This document shows, in pieces, positions 31,799 through 43,500 of a stretch of 64,000 nt of DNA. The translations under genes were made by a program, and so were the position numbers. The notes beneath the pieces were generated by a model. It was not told where the DNA came from, searched no databases, and saw only the letters and a program-made list of their open reading frames with translations. Location of the stretch: positions 26,471 through 90,470 of the forward strand of contig BDDC01000189.1 in NCBI GenBank assembly GCA_001662425.1, in the 5' to 3' direction. The number at the start of each line of letters is the position of its first letter. Within the stretch, counting starts at the first letter, position 1. Origin of the DNA: Chlamydomonas sphaeroides. Its lineage: Eukaryota > Chlorophyta > Chlorophyceae > Chlamydomonadales > Chlamydomonadaceae.

Positions 31799-33666
31799 GT
31801 GGTGGTGGCTGGGCGGCGCCGCATGCGCCCTCGTCCCGCGCCCTGAGCGACACCTCGAGTTGGGCAGGAGGAGCACGTGCGCGGCGACGCCTTGTGGGGC
31901 GTGGTCGAGGTGTCGTGTGCGCAGGAGGGCTTACGGGCAACGGCTGCAGCGCTGAAGGTCCCGGCCGTGGGCTTGGGTACCGAAGAGACGCTGGCCCTGC
32001 ATGGCTTGTTTGCGTAGCTAGGGTGGACTGGCTCAAGGTTGTGCAGCGTGGACTGGCTTATGTCAAGGCTGGCTGATACGTGACGGGGAAGGCTCCCTGG
32101 GACGAGTTGTATGGCTTGACCTGCATGTGTTGATGAGATTTTGCGGACACTGTTTGTACATTAGAGCTGTTCTGGACAGCGTGACGGCAGGTCGCGCGGC
32201 TGCTGCATGGGCCACATGAGCCGCCTATCTATGGGGCGCATGCAGGTCCCATGAGGGCGGGGTCCTTGCCTTCCCTCACCGAGGCGCTTGGCCAGGCATC
32301 CGCCGCGAGCCTAAAAGTAGAGGCGATGCTGTCGGCAGTTGACTGCTAGGCGATAGAGCATGTTGCCGCTGGATGGCATGCGGGACGGCGGCTGGGCCAC
32401 CTGGCGCCACGCGGTCAAAGGCCAGCGGCCGTACGCGCCCGTGGGCGTTGCCAACGCGGGTCCCTCGCGGTGACCCTACACACCCACGTGTCACATGCGG
32501 GGCACGCCGGTGAAGCAGTCCGTTGTTCATCCCTCCCATGGTCTACTGGCGGTATGACGCAAGCAGCCGGCGCTGCAGCTGCCCGTTCGCGCTGCCAAGT
32601 GCATCCCGCACTTTGCATCGCGTCGAGGGGGGAAGGCGTGGGCAAAGGGGGCAGCAGCCCACGCCAGCAGCAGCTACTGGGTGCGTGTCATGGCTGGCGC
32701 AGAGCCATGCCATGCCGTGTGCACGGAGGGGGCCGGGCGGCTGGTGTGCCGCAGGGCTGCTTGGGGCATTGCCGTGCGTGGTGTTGACTGGCGGGTGGCC
32801 GCAGCCGACCTGCTGGGGGCTTGGACGGAGCTGCTGCACACCGAGTAGTTGATGCATGCAGATGTGCCCTACGCTCGGCAGGCGCTGGCAGAGCGCCGTT
32901 GCAATGAATGGCACGGGTGACTGGCATTCGAGCCACCTCCTCTCAGTGTTACCACTGGGGCTCTGCCCAGCAAACTCTCTTTGGGGTTTGGGGTAACAGG
33001 GTGACGCACCTGCGGGGCAGCCGTGAGCGCTGGAATGGTGCCAGCTGCGCTGGCTGTAGCTCTGCGCTCTGCAAATTCTTCTTTTGCGCTCTGCGCTCTG
33101 CGCTCTGCGCTCTGCGCTCTGCTGCTGTCTCCACACTGTTGGCAAACTTTCTTTGGGGTTAGGGTAACAGGGTGACGCAGGGGAGACCCCTGGGTGGACC
33201 CCGACTCGCGCCCTCAACGCCACCACTCCACAAGTGTGCTGTCACCATAAATACTTCGCTGTGCAACCGTCGACGCGTGACCCGGAACCTGATGTGACCA
33301 GGCGCGCTTAACCTTCCGCGCCTGCCCACTGCCTTCACAGCAGGGGTTACCCCTGCTCCACACCGAGGCGATGCCTATCGCGTCCTCAGCCGGCGGCGGC
33401 CCGCGGCCTCCATGTTCCCAGCCACATCACATCCACCACCCATCCATGCAGGGGTCCTCCCCTATCCCCGGTTCCTCGCGCCGTCTCTCCGCATCACCAC
33501 TTCTTGCATCACTGAAGCCCTCATCCCCGTCAGTCTGTTGCCAACGTTTCGCTTCAGCCAGTCCCTGTCAGGTCAGCTCGTTCTACCACGCACGCAGCCA
33601 CGCACGCATGCACGCACGCGGCAGACCCAGCGCAACACCAGCGCGGGTACAACACAGCAGCAGTAC
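31799..33666. other. Intergenic region with direct repeats
   Basis: About 1.9 kb between a plus-strand gene and a minus-strand gene, both ending into it. No supported exon was found. It holds a short duplication of GTGGACTGGCT at about 32023-32060 and the repeat pair described separately. Confidence 0.4.
32971..33179. repeat. Direct repeat pair flanking a heptamer array
   Basis: Two 37-38 bp near-identical direct copies, at 32971-33008 and 33143-33179, share the final 18 bases (GGGTAACAGGGTGACGCA). Between them, at 33085-33121, are five copies of TGCGCTC. No ORF or long terminal repeat boundary was found. Confidence 0.75.
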
Positions 33667-36600
33667 TCAGTACGGCGCCAGCAGCATGTCGATGCGCCGC
33701 TGCAGGTCCTGGAACATGGTGGAGCGCTCCGACACCACGTGGCCCAGGCTGTTGTGATACCAGAGCTTGTCATACTGGATCTGGCGGCGCAGATCTGCGA
33801 TCTCGTCCTTTATGCGCGCGATCTGGATCCGGTCCACCGCGCTCACCACCGGCGGTGGCGGTGCGGCCGAGTACGCCGACAGCGCGCGGTAAGAGCTGCC
33901 CGCGGGGACGCTGGCGGCGGCGGCGGCGCTGGCGCCGCCGGCGGCCGTGGCCGCTGCCGCCGCAATCCGATCCGCCGACATGTCGCGGCGCAGCTCCTGC
34001 AGCTGCCTTCGAATCTCGTACAGCTGCAGATCCAGCGTGGAGTCCAAGTGCCGGATTTCGGATGCCAGCGGCGAAGGCCCGCCAGCGGTGGCCGAGCCGT
34101 ACGCCGGCGGCGGCGTCGCGGGGTAGCCGTACCCCGGCCGGGCCGTCGCCGCTGGCAGCGGAGACGCGGCGGCGCCATCGACGAAGAGGGCACGCGCGGC
34201 GGTGCTTGCCTGCGGCGGCGGCGCCGCCTCGGGTACGGCGGTGGCGCTCAGCCGGTCAGCCACTCGGCTGTACGAGTCGAGGGTGCTGGCGAGGGCCCGG
34301 TTGACGGCCTTAAGCTTCTCCACCTCGGCCAGCAGCAGCGAATCCAGCGAAGCCGCCGCCGATGGCCCGGCCGGCAGCGGCGGCGGCGCCGCCGCCGGCG
34401 ACAGCGCCGCCCCGTACCTCGCAGCCGCCGCCACGGCCGCGGCGGCCTGGTACGTCTCCGGTGGCGCCGCTGGCATGCCCAGCGTCGCCGTTGCCGCCGG
34501 CGCCGGCGCACGCCGGATCGTCGCCGGCGCGCCCTCTGCGCCGGCGCCGTACCCACGGCCGTACGGCACATCGCTGCCGTACGGCTGCGCGATGCCCTGG
34601 TAGATGGGCGTGGCGGGGGTGGCGGGGAAGCCCGACGGCACGCCCTCTGCCAGCTTCACCGGCGTGCCCATCGGCGTCCCCACCACCGGCACCTCAGGCT
34701 CCATCTCCGCCTCCGCCGGCGTGATCTCGACGCCGTCCCCGGCGGCGGCGCCGCCCGCAGCCGCCGCCGCGGGAAAGCCGCGGAACGACGACACAGCCTC
34801 CTCGTGGCTGACCGCGTCGGCCAGCGGCGCCGACGGCTCGACGGCGGCGGCATCGCCGCCAGGCTGCTGCTGTTGCGGGAAGTGGGCCGACAGCTCAGCC
34901 AGGGCCTCGTCCACGGCAGCCTGCGCGGACCCGAACTGTCGGCAGTCGAGGAGGGCAGCAACGGGGCTAGGCTCAGGACATTCAAGGCCAGGGGCTGCGG
35001 GTGTGAGTGCTTAAGTGTCAAGTAGAGTAGAACCCCACACACGGCACAGCACGCCCCGTGTGTGCGTAGCACGGTGTGCCAGTGCACCGCCGCGTGCTCC
35101 GGGCAGACGTGGCGTCGCTTCTTCGTCAGCGCTCTAGCCTCGACCGCCAACCAGCCCCACCTGCTGCCGGTCTGCCGCCAGCTCCTGCTCAAACGCTTCC
35201 GCCTGCGCCGCCACCTGCTCCTCATTGCCGCGCTCCGCCTCCGCCTCGTTCGCCGCCGCCGCCGCGGCGGCGGCAGCTGGCAGCGCCGCGGGCTGGCCGG
35301 CACCGCCGCCGGCAGCGGCTTCGTTCGGCTGTAGCTCGTCGAGTAGGGCCTGCACCGCCGCCTCCGCCCTGTCTAGCCTGGCGGCAGCGCTGCGAGGAGA
35401 ACCTCCAGCGACCGCCACGGGCCGCGGCTCCACCGCCGACGTGACGGCAGGAGCGGCGGAGTACGGACGCGGACGGTACGCCGCCGCCGCCGCCGCCGCC
35501 GCGTACGCGGCAGCGTCAAGCTGCACGGGCCAGGCCCGCCGCCTGGCGTCGGCGGCGGCTGCAGCCGCCTCCGCGGCCTCGGCCTCCGCCTCGGCCTTGG
35601 CGGCCGCAGCCGTCGCAGCAGAGGCCTCGGCCGCCGCTGCCGCTGCCGCGGCGGCCGCCGCGGACGCTGCGGCGGCCGCGTCCAGGCCGCCGCCGCTGGC
35701 GCCGCTGCGCGCCTGCCGCAGCAAGTACGGGTCCACGGCGCCGATGTCGTACCGCTTGCGGCCGAGCAATGTACGGCAGATCCGTACCATGTCGGCCAGC
35801 TCGCTGCGCAGGCGGTAGTTCTCGCCGCTCAGCCTGCGGGCCAGGCGGCGCAGGGGTGCGTCAGCGGCTGGTCAGCGCCTCGGCGGGCAGCGGCGCCAGG
35901 CGGCAGTGCAGCCCATGCAGGGCGGCATCAGGTGCTGGTCGCAGCGGCACTTTCTCCACTCTGGCTCTTCCCTCCCACCTCATTGCCAGCCCCACGTGTC
36001 GAACCGGCCACGTGTCGCCCACGCATGAAGAGATGGCCATCCATCGTCGCCCGGTGCCCCATGGTCCTACGTACATCCCTTGACCACCAACCCTCACCTG
36101 AGCACGCGCTCCTTCTTGGCGAGCTCCGCCGCCCTGCCCTCCGCCTCCGCCAGCGCCTCCGCCTGTGACGCCAGCTGCGCCAGAGCGGCCTCCTCCTCCA
36201 GGCCGCCGGCCAGCGAGGCGGCCTCGCGCGTCCAGGCCGCCACCTTGCGCGACAGCGCCTGGGGTGGGGTTGCGAATCGGAGGCGGGCAAGGAGCGGGGT
36301 TGGGGGCTGGGGCGGGGATGGGAAGGAGTCCCTGGTGGCAACGAGGCAACCACGCTGGTCGCATGCAGGTGGGCAGGTGGTCGAGGGGATCCAGTGGCGG
36401 GGTAGCTGGTAGCTCAGCCTGCGGGCACACCTTGAGGTCGTCTTGGGTGGCGTCCACCTGGGGTGGAGAGAGGCGGCAGGAGCAGCGAGCAGGGTTGGCG
36501 GTGGAGCAGCAGGCTGGGAGCCATCCTTGCGGGGCTTCACGACGGCACTCCCCTCAGCAGGACGTGCCACTGAGCGCGAGCAGGCGCGCGGCTGCCGCGC

Positions 36601-37068
36601 CTGCGCCTGGCGCCGGGGCGGGAAGCAGCCCAGCTACCGGGGGCTGCCCTGCTACCCCCTGCTCACCCTGCTCAGCATGTCCTGCAGGACCTCTCGCTGC
36701 GCCTCTGCCGCTGCCGCTCGAGCCACGGCGTTGGCGCTAGCAGCTCGGACGCGTCGGGGCGACGCGCTGCGGCCTCGGCGTCGCCGCGGGCTCGCGGATG
36801 GAGGAGCGCCTGGACCGAGCCCCGCAAACGGATATTTTCGCAGCGACTGGCGCCAGCCCTCATCAGGATAGACCGAGTAGTCGCCGCGGTACCTGCACAT
36901 GTGGCGCGCGAGGCTGTGAGGCGACATGCGAGGGCATCCGAACCCAGAACCACGTACCCGCTCCACGGCGAGCCGATAGTGCGTCCGACATTGCTGCCAA
37001 AGCCAGGCCATTTTTGGTTGCTCATCTCGTGTTTCGGCGTTCTGCTGCCTTGGCGGTTACCTCAACAT
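33667..37068 (-). CDS. Unrecognised Ala-rich coiled-coil protein
   Basis: Six exons, 37068-37061, 36892-36667, 36457-36431, 36258-36098, 35833-35161 and 34935-33667, join in phase to 787 aa. Exon 1 is only 8 bp (ATG TTG AG) before a good donor (gtaacc); splicing it gives MLRYRGDYSVYPDEGWRQSL. A basic Ser/Arg/Pro patch (SPRRRRGRSASPRR) is followed by heptad-like Ala/Glu/Leu helices in exons 2-4, then LRLSGENYRLRSELADMVRI, a run of Ala-rich helix, and a Pro/Gly/Tyr-rich disordered middle. The C-terminus is a second coiled coil (IQIARIKDEIADLRRQIQYD) ending LQRRIDMLLAPY. Such architecture is common in centriole, cilium and cytoskeleton proteins, but I cannot assign it. It is divergent to the next gene with a 496-bp spacer. 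An alternative start at an in-frame ATG at 36900 would avoid the tiny exon. Confidence 0.7.
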
Positions 37069-37564
37069 GTGCAATCCGTGCTTCGGTTCAACGGACACCT
37101 TCGTGTGCTCAGAGGGTGTAAATAACTTCAACGCGTGCGTAGCTACGTGACCAGAGTATGTGGATGCGACATGTCGCGAAGACCAAAACTGTCGACTTCG
37201 GCCCATGCGGACCAGTTACTGAAACGCGATACCAGAACCAGGTACACACAGCTCTCCAGAGTTCGACTACATACATACACCGTCAAACGGTTCATTGAGC
37301 CAGGCTCGTTGTGCACTTGCGTAGCGCTGTTGCTGACCGCAAGCCGAGCGGCGTACCACTGCCCAAGGGCATGTGTGTTGCCAACAGACTGTTGTGCACC
37401 ATGATGGAGCAGGGCGACAGTAGCAAGGCTAGGTTGGTCAGAGTTTGACTTTGCCGTTGTCCGCCGACTGCAGCTGCGCATCTGCGCAGCCAGTGCGAGC
37501 AGCGAAGTAGCGGGCCACGAGAGCTACCTCGTGATCCGCTCGGAACTTCACGCGCGACCGCGGA
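37069..37564. promoter_or_regulatory. Divergent promoter of the two coiled-coil genes
   Basis: 496 bp between divergent start codons, less GC-rich than the genes on either side. No TATA box or repeat was identified. Confidence 0.5.
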
Positions 37565-40500
37565 ATGACTCGAGGGGACCGGGACCTTGCGGCGCTGCAG
37601 AGTGTGTTGCAGGCCTACAGTGCACGCAAGGTTGGTGCTCATAAGGAGGCACAAGCTGGGGTCAAAGCATGCCAGGGACGGCAGGTGCCTGCGCACGCCC
37701 GCCAGGGACGGGAGTTCCAGTGGTGTCTATAGCAGGATTAAGAAGTCCATGCAAAGCCGTCCCGCACCCGCGTGCACCCCTCAACGCATGGCCCTGGCCG
37801 TGTCCACAGGCGTCAGCGCATCGGCATCAGCATGGGACAGCGCAGCGGCAGCGCTCGTCGCCCCTGGTATCCAAGCTCGCGGACGGCTTCGCCAGCGACA
37901 CCTCGAGCGAGCTGCCGCTGACCGACATTGCAAGCACACGTGCTGCCACGACTGCTGGCGCTCGCTCGCGCTCGCCCGTAGTCCGGGCAATGGACGCCCT
38001 GTTGCGCCGGCGCTCCCCATCGCCGCCAAACCGGCACCAACACCGCGGCGCAGCGCATGCCCGCGACCAGCGACACAGCCGCACCCCGCGCGGCGACTGG
38101 GCCGACGACAGCGACGGCAGCAGCAGCGGCACGGAGGCGGCTGCCGCCGCGGCGCTAGAGCAGGCAGCGTCGGCGCTGCGAGGAGGCCGGCCGCCGGGCA
38201 GCGCCGCATGCCGGGCGGGATCCGTGCCTCGCACCGCCCGCCAACGCGCAACCGAGGCCGCCGCTGCTGCCGGCGTTCACATCCCCGCCCGTGCCCCTGG
38301 GGCGACCGCCATGAGGAGCCCTGCGGCCAAGCAAGGGCCGCCTGGCGGCGGCGCCGCTGCCTCGCGGTTGACGCCGGAGCGCCTTCACGTCGCTAGCCGG
38401 GCGCAGCAGACCGCCGTCCGGCTGCAGGCCGCGGCGTCGACACCTGCAAGCAGCACACGGGGCCGTGCCGCCGCTGGCGCCACCGCTGCCGCCAGGGCCG
38501 CAGCTGTCGGCTCGAGCAGCAGCAGCGACATCACGTTCAGCGCCCTGGGGGCTCCCCGTGGCGCCGCCAGCGCCCTGCGCCGCGGTGCCGCCGCCGCCAG
38601 AGACAGCAGCAGCAGCAGCGACGACGACCTGATGCCGGAGCCCTTCCCGCGCCGGTCGCCGGCGGCATCGCCGGCCGCACGTGCTATGGCGACGCCCCGG
38701 TGGTCGCCGCCACCGATGCCGCGATCGCCTCAGCCGCGGGCGTCACCTGCGACGCCAGCTCCGGCGCCGTCATCGCTTGGGAGGACGTCAGCCAGGACGG
38801 CCGGGGCTTTAGGTGGCCATCAGACAACAATCGTAGAGCGGCGTAAGAGCGGCTGGGAGCGGCTAGCGGAGGCTGCAGCCAGGGCTGCCGGCGGCGGCGG
38901 CGCTCCTGCTGCCAGCGGGCGCGGTCGCAGCGCTAGCCCGCCGCGGCGGCGGCCGCCGCCGCCGTCCAGCGCCCGCACCGCTTTCACGCCGCACCCTGCG
39001 CCGTCGTCACACGCCTACGGCAGCACGATGTACGGCGGGTACGACAGCAGTACAGCGAGCGGCGACTCGGCAGACCGCGAGGAGGACCGTGTGATGGGCA
39101 GGGCCGCGAGGACGGTGAGGCGGGAGCTTGAGGGCGCTGCAGCAACTGCGCGCAAGCTGGCTCGCAGTCGCCGCCGGGCCGACGACGCCGTCGCTGCGGC
39201 TGCCGCCTGGCCACTGGCGGCGCGCCATTCCAACTCGTCCGACACGGAAACCGTCAGCACGACCATTGGCAGCCTGGCGCCGACCACCACAACGGCCGCC
39301 AACGGCTGCTTCCTCGCTGGTCTGGCAGCCGCCGCCGGCCTTACGCCGCCGCGCAGCAGCGGTGGTGGCGGCGGCGGCGCCGCTGGGGCTCGCGACCTCG
39401 CAAGCCGCACGGCTCGCGCCCAGGAGCTGCTGCAGCGGCTGACGCTCAGCAGTCAGCTGCTGCAAGGCCCGGGGCCTGGCCCTGACGCGCCGCCTCCGAA
39501 CACGACGGAGCGGCGGCGGCAGGAGGCGACGGTGCGGGACCGCCAAGCTGTCGCTAGCCAGGAGCTCAGGCTCATGCGCCGAGCAGCCGGCCTGGGCGAC
39601 GGCGGCGGCAAGGGCGCCGCCGCCGCTGCAGCGGCGGCGTCGTGGGGCGTGGGCGACGGCAGCGACGACAGCGACGCTGACGGCGGCAGCGTGCCGGACG
39701 GGCTGTCTGGCCTGGTGTCGTACATGCGGGGCCGGGCTCATGGCGGCGGCGGCGCTGGCTTGTCCCGCCGTCGTGACGGGTCGCCGCACACGTACAACAA
39801 ACATCCCGCATCATCCTCGTCCTCGGGGTATGGATCGGACGACCCTTGGCAGATCGCACGGCAGCGGTTGGCGCCCGGCCAGCGGCACCGCCTGGTTCGG
39901 TCGCTGCGGAAGCTGCACGGCACCTACCCGGATCTGCTGTCTGACGGCCGACACATGAGGCAGCTGCGGCAGTTGGCCTCGTGGCTGACGGGGCTTGAGC
40001 CGCACCGCAGCGGCGGCGGAGCCACCGAGGCCGCGGTGGCGGAGCTACTGGCTGCGATTGGTGCTAGCCCCGGCGCCGCCGCAGCGTCGCGCCGCCGCCA
40101 AGGCCGGGGCCGCAGCCGGAGCCCGTCACGAGGCGCATCGCTGCGGGCCTTGGAGGCAGTGCTCCGTGGCCAGGACAGCAGCCCCAGCCCCGGTGGCGGC
40201 GGCTCCGCCAGCTCCTCCTACTCCTCCGACAGCAGCGGGCGTGGCCGCGCCGCTGCTGCCGGTGGCGGCAGTACCTCCAGCAGCTCCTCTGCCATGGCGC
40301 GCGCGGCGCAGGACCTGCTGCGGTCCGCAGGCCGGCGGCGCCGCAGCCCTGGCGGCGGCGGTGGCGGCCGAGCAGCGGCGGCCGCCCGCGGCTGGAGCAG
40401 CAGCGGCGGCGGCAGCAGTGTCAGCCTCAGCTCCGGCCTCGTCTTGGAGGCAGTGGTCGACTCAGCGCTGCGGGGACAGCGGGGCCGGTCGGCTGGAGAC

Positions 40501-43500
40501 AAGGCCCTGGCGGCGGCGTTGGCGGCAGCGGAGGAGGCGAGGGTGAGGCCGCCAAGGCGGCGCGCGCCCGGCGCTGCCCGGCGCTAAGCCCGGCGGTGCC
40601 GGGCCCCTCGGGCGCCGGGGCTCGCCACCACGCGGGGTGGCGGCCTGGCGCCGGCGCGCTTCCCGCTCTCCGCCGCGTCGTTTGCATGTGGCCGTCGGGC
40701 TGCATGGCGGCGCGCCCAGCACGCAGCATTGTGCACCCAGCAACCGGCACTCAGCCTGCCCCGCGCCCCGACCGCCGCTGCGCAGGGGAGCCCACGGCCG
40801 CGGCAGCAGCACGGCGGCGCGGCGTCCGGTGCGGGGCGCGGCAGTGCGGGGGCTGAGGGCAGCGACGGACGCGATAGGGCCGTGGAGGAGCGGCAGCGGC
40901 GGCCGCACGTCACCGCGGGGCGCGAGCAGGTGGCGCAGTCATCTGCGCTGCACTGGTTTCCGGAGCAGGAGGTACGCGCTGGGCCCAGCTGTCCTGCTCA
41001 GCAGCTGCATGTTAAGGTGGGCTGTTGGAATGGCCTTGCGGCACGGTGCATCACAGAGCCAAGCCCCTGGCTGCCGTACACTGACTTGCGTGCTGCTGCC
41101 GCCGCCGTGTGCAACCGCCATAGGTACCTCAGCGCCCAGCCTCGCCAGCGTATGCGCCCATGGCCGTACCGGCAGCGCCGCCAGAGGCGCCAGCTCCCCG
41201 CCCAACGAGCCCTCCGCCGGCTGCTGCTCCAGCCCGGCCAACTGCCCGCGCCGCCGCCAGCGCCAACTCTCCCATCGTCACTCGGCATGACGCACTCGCC
41301 GCTGACGCCGGCTATAACAGCAGCGCCGCCGCCGCTGTCCAGCCCGGCGGCGACGCCGCCAGCGCCATCGCAGACATGCGGGCTGCCCTGGCGTCGCTGG
41401 AGCGGCGGCTGCTGGCGGAGGGCATCCAGGACGCGCTTGCAGACACGGCCGTCGCCGCGGCGGCGGCGGCGGATGCCGCCAGCGCCGCCGTCGCACGAGT
41501 CGCCGCCTGGCGCGCAGGCGGCACCATGCTGCCAGCGACCGAGCCGACGCCGGCCCCTCAGGCCGCCACCACATCTCCGGCACGGACTGCAGCGGCGGCA
41601 AGACAGCCATCGCGCGGCCGCTCCGATGCGGCCTCCGCCGCCAATGACTCGCCGCCAGGGGATGCGTCGGCCTCCCGCTCGCCGCCGCGGTCCGTGGCTG
41701 CCGCCCCCGTCTCCCGCGGCCCCTCGCGCTCGCGGCCTCCGACGCCGTCGCGGGCCTCCAGCCCGGCCCAGCTTCAGCCACGTTCCAAGGCCAAGGAGAG
41801 CCCGTCTAGGTCCCCGTCTCGTAGCTCAAAAGGCCCTGCGCCGCACTCGCCGCCCGCCTCCAGCCGAGCATCACAGGGCGCCCGCTCCGGGGCCGGCGCC
41901 GCGCGGGCCGCTGCCTCGCCGCCGCGCCCCGCTTGCCACCTGAGCCGCAGCGTTGCGGAGGGACTGGTTTCCGGCCCGGACTGCTCCCGAGGCGCATCAA
42001 GTGATGGCAGCGGCGCGGGCCCTGCTTCCCGCTCCAGCTCTGGCTACCCGTCCCGGGCGCCGTCCGGCGACGGCAGCACGCGAGGCGGGGCCGCAGGTTG
42101 GGGCTCGGGCCCGGACTCAGGCCGGGCATCTCGTCCCCGGTCCGGAGATGGCGGCGTATCTGCTGGCGCCGGTGCCGGTCCTGACGCTCACTCCTCAAGG
42201 CATGTTGAGTATGATTCGGTGGCCGACCCCAGAGGAGGCGCAGCGTCGGCAGCCCCTCTGCCGGCCGCTGGCTGGGCGGAAGACGAAGGAGCCGAGGCCT
42301 TTGAGCTTCCGCTCTACACGGAGGGCTCCTTCGCGGCATACGCTAAGGCTGCGGAGCCCGCCGCGCCGCCACCAACAGGACTCGCGGCGGCTGCCGCGGC
42401 AGCCGCCGCGGCGGCGGCAGCAGTCGCTGCCGTGACCGCCCCGTCGTCTCCCACCCGGACGCAACCAGGCCACTCGCTGCCGCCGGCCGCCTTTGGCGAT
42501 GCTGTCCCGATGTCGCCGCCTGGGCAGGCGGGCCCACGCGCATCCCGGCGGCAGCAGCTGGCTGAAATTGCGGGCGAGCTCGCAGCCCGGCTCGGCGCCC
42601 GGTCTGCAGCAGTCGCGATTGCCCACGACGCGTCCACGTCCATCGCTGCTGGCACGTCCACGGCCGCCGTGCCGGTCGCGGCGCTGCGTGACGGCCCCGG
42701 GCCTGCTGCAGCTCGCGACCCCAACGCCCGCGACCCCGCTAGCGCCAGGAGCTCTGCCAGCGGGGTCGCGGCCTCCGCCTCCCAGACCGTCGCCACGCCA
42801 GCGGCGGCAGCGGAGCCTGCGTCGGCTTCCGGCCCCTCGCTGGCGGGTCGCTGCCAGGAGCTGGAGTCGCAGCTGGCTGCCGTGTACGGCGAGATGGACC
42901 GCCTGGCCTCCCGCACGCAGGGGCTCAAGGTAGGTGGGCAGGGGAAGGCCGCTAGAGGCCCCGGCGCTCGCCGGCATCATGCCAGGGCCCTAGCAGCCGT
43001 CGCCCGCGCCTACCTCAGCCCAAGCCCCGCGCCACGCATGCCCTTGGCAGCTCACTACACCATCCCATCATGTCCACCCCATCCGTGCCTCTGCACTGGC
43101 CCCGGTCCCCGCGCAGACGGTGGTCAGCGACGGCGCCGAGGGGCTGCGCTCCCAGCTGCAGCAGCTGCAGTCCAAGCTGGGCGAGCTGGAGGCGGAGAAT
43201 GAGCAGCTCAGGGGTGCAGGGGCGCCCTGTCCGGGACCATCAGCTGCCCGCGCGCCTGGCTCGGGGGCCGCGCCCAGCTCTGGTCCTGATCCGCACGACG
43301 GCCGCGCCGCGGAGCTGCACAGGCGCATCGCCGCGCTGCAGGGCCAGGCAAGCAGCCAAGAAAGGGGACCGCGTGGGACGGAAGGGGGCAGGCCGCGGGG
43401 TGCTGGGTGGCCATTGCGGCCGGCTTTTGGTTGGGACGTTGTGCTATACTTGGTACTTTCGACGGCGCCTCCTCGGCGTGTGTGTGGTTCTGAGTGTGCC

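Noticed and set aside
33412..35025. 537-aa plus-strand ORF
   Set aside because: It is antisense to the last exon of the coiled-coil gene. Very high GC removes stop codons from the complementary frame, and the translation is Arg/Ala/Pro noise.
40543..40587. Stop codon at 40585-40587 as the true end of a 972-aa protein
   Set aside because: A good donor (gtgagg) lies just before it, and splicing there leads through eight more in-phase exons with matching coiled-coil character; termination here remains a less likely alternative.
40462..40908. 148-aa minus-strand ORF and others around 40.4-41.3 kb
   Set aside because: Antisense or intronic to the 2,291-aa gene; no start context or conserved segment.
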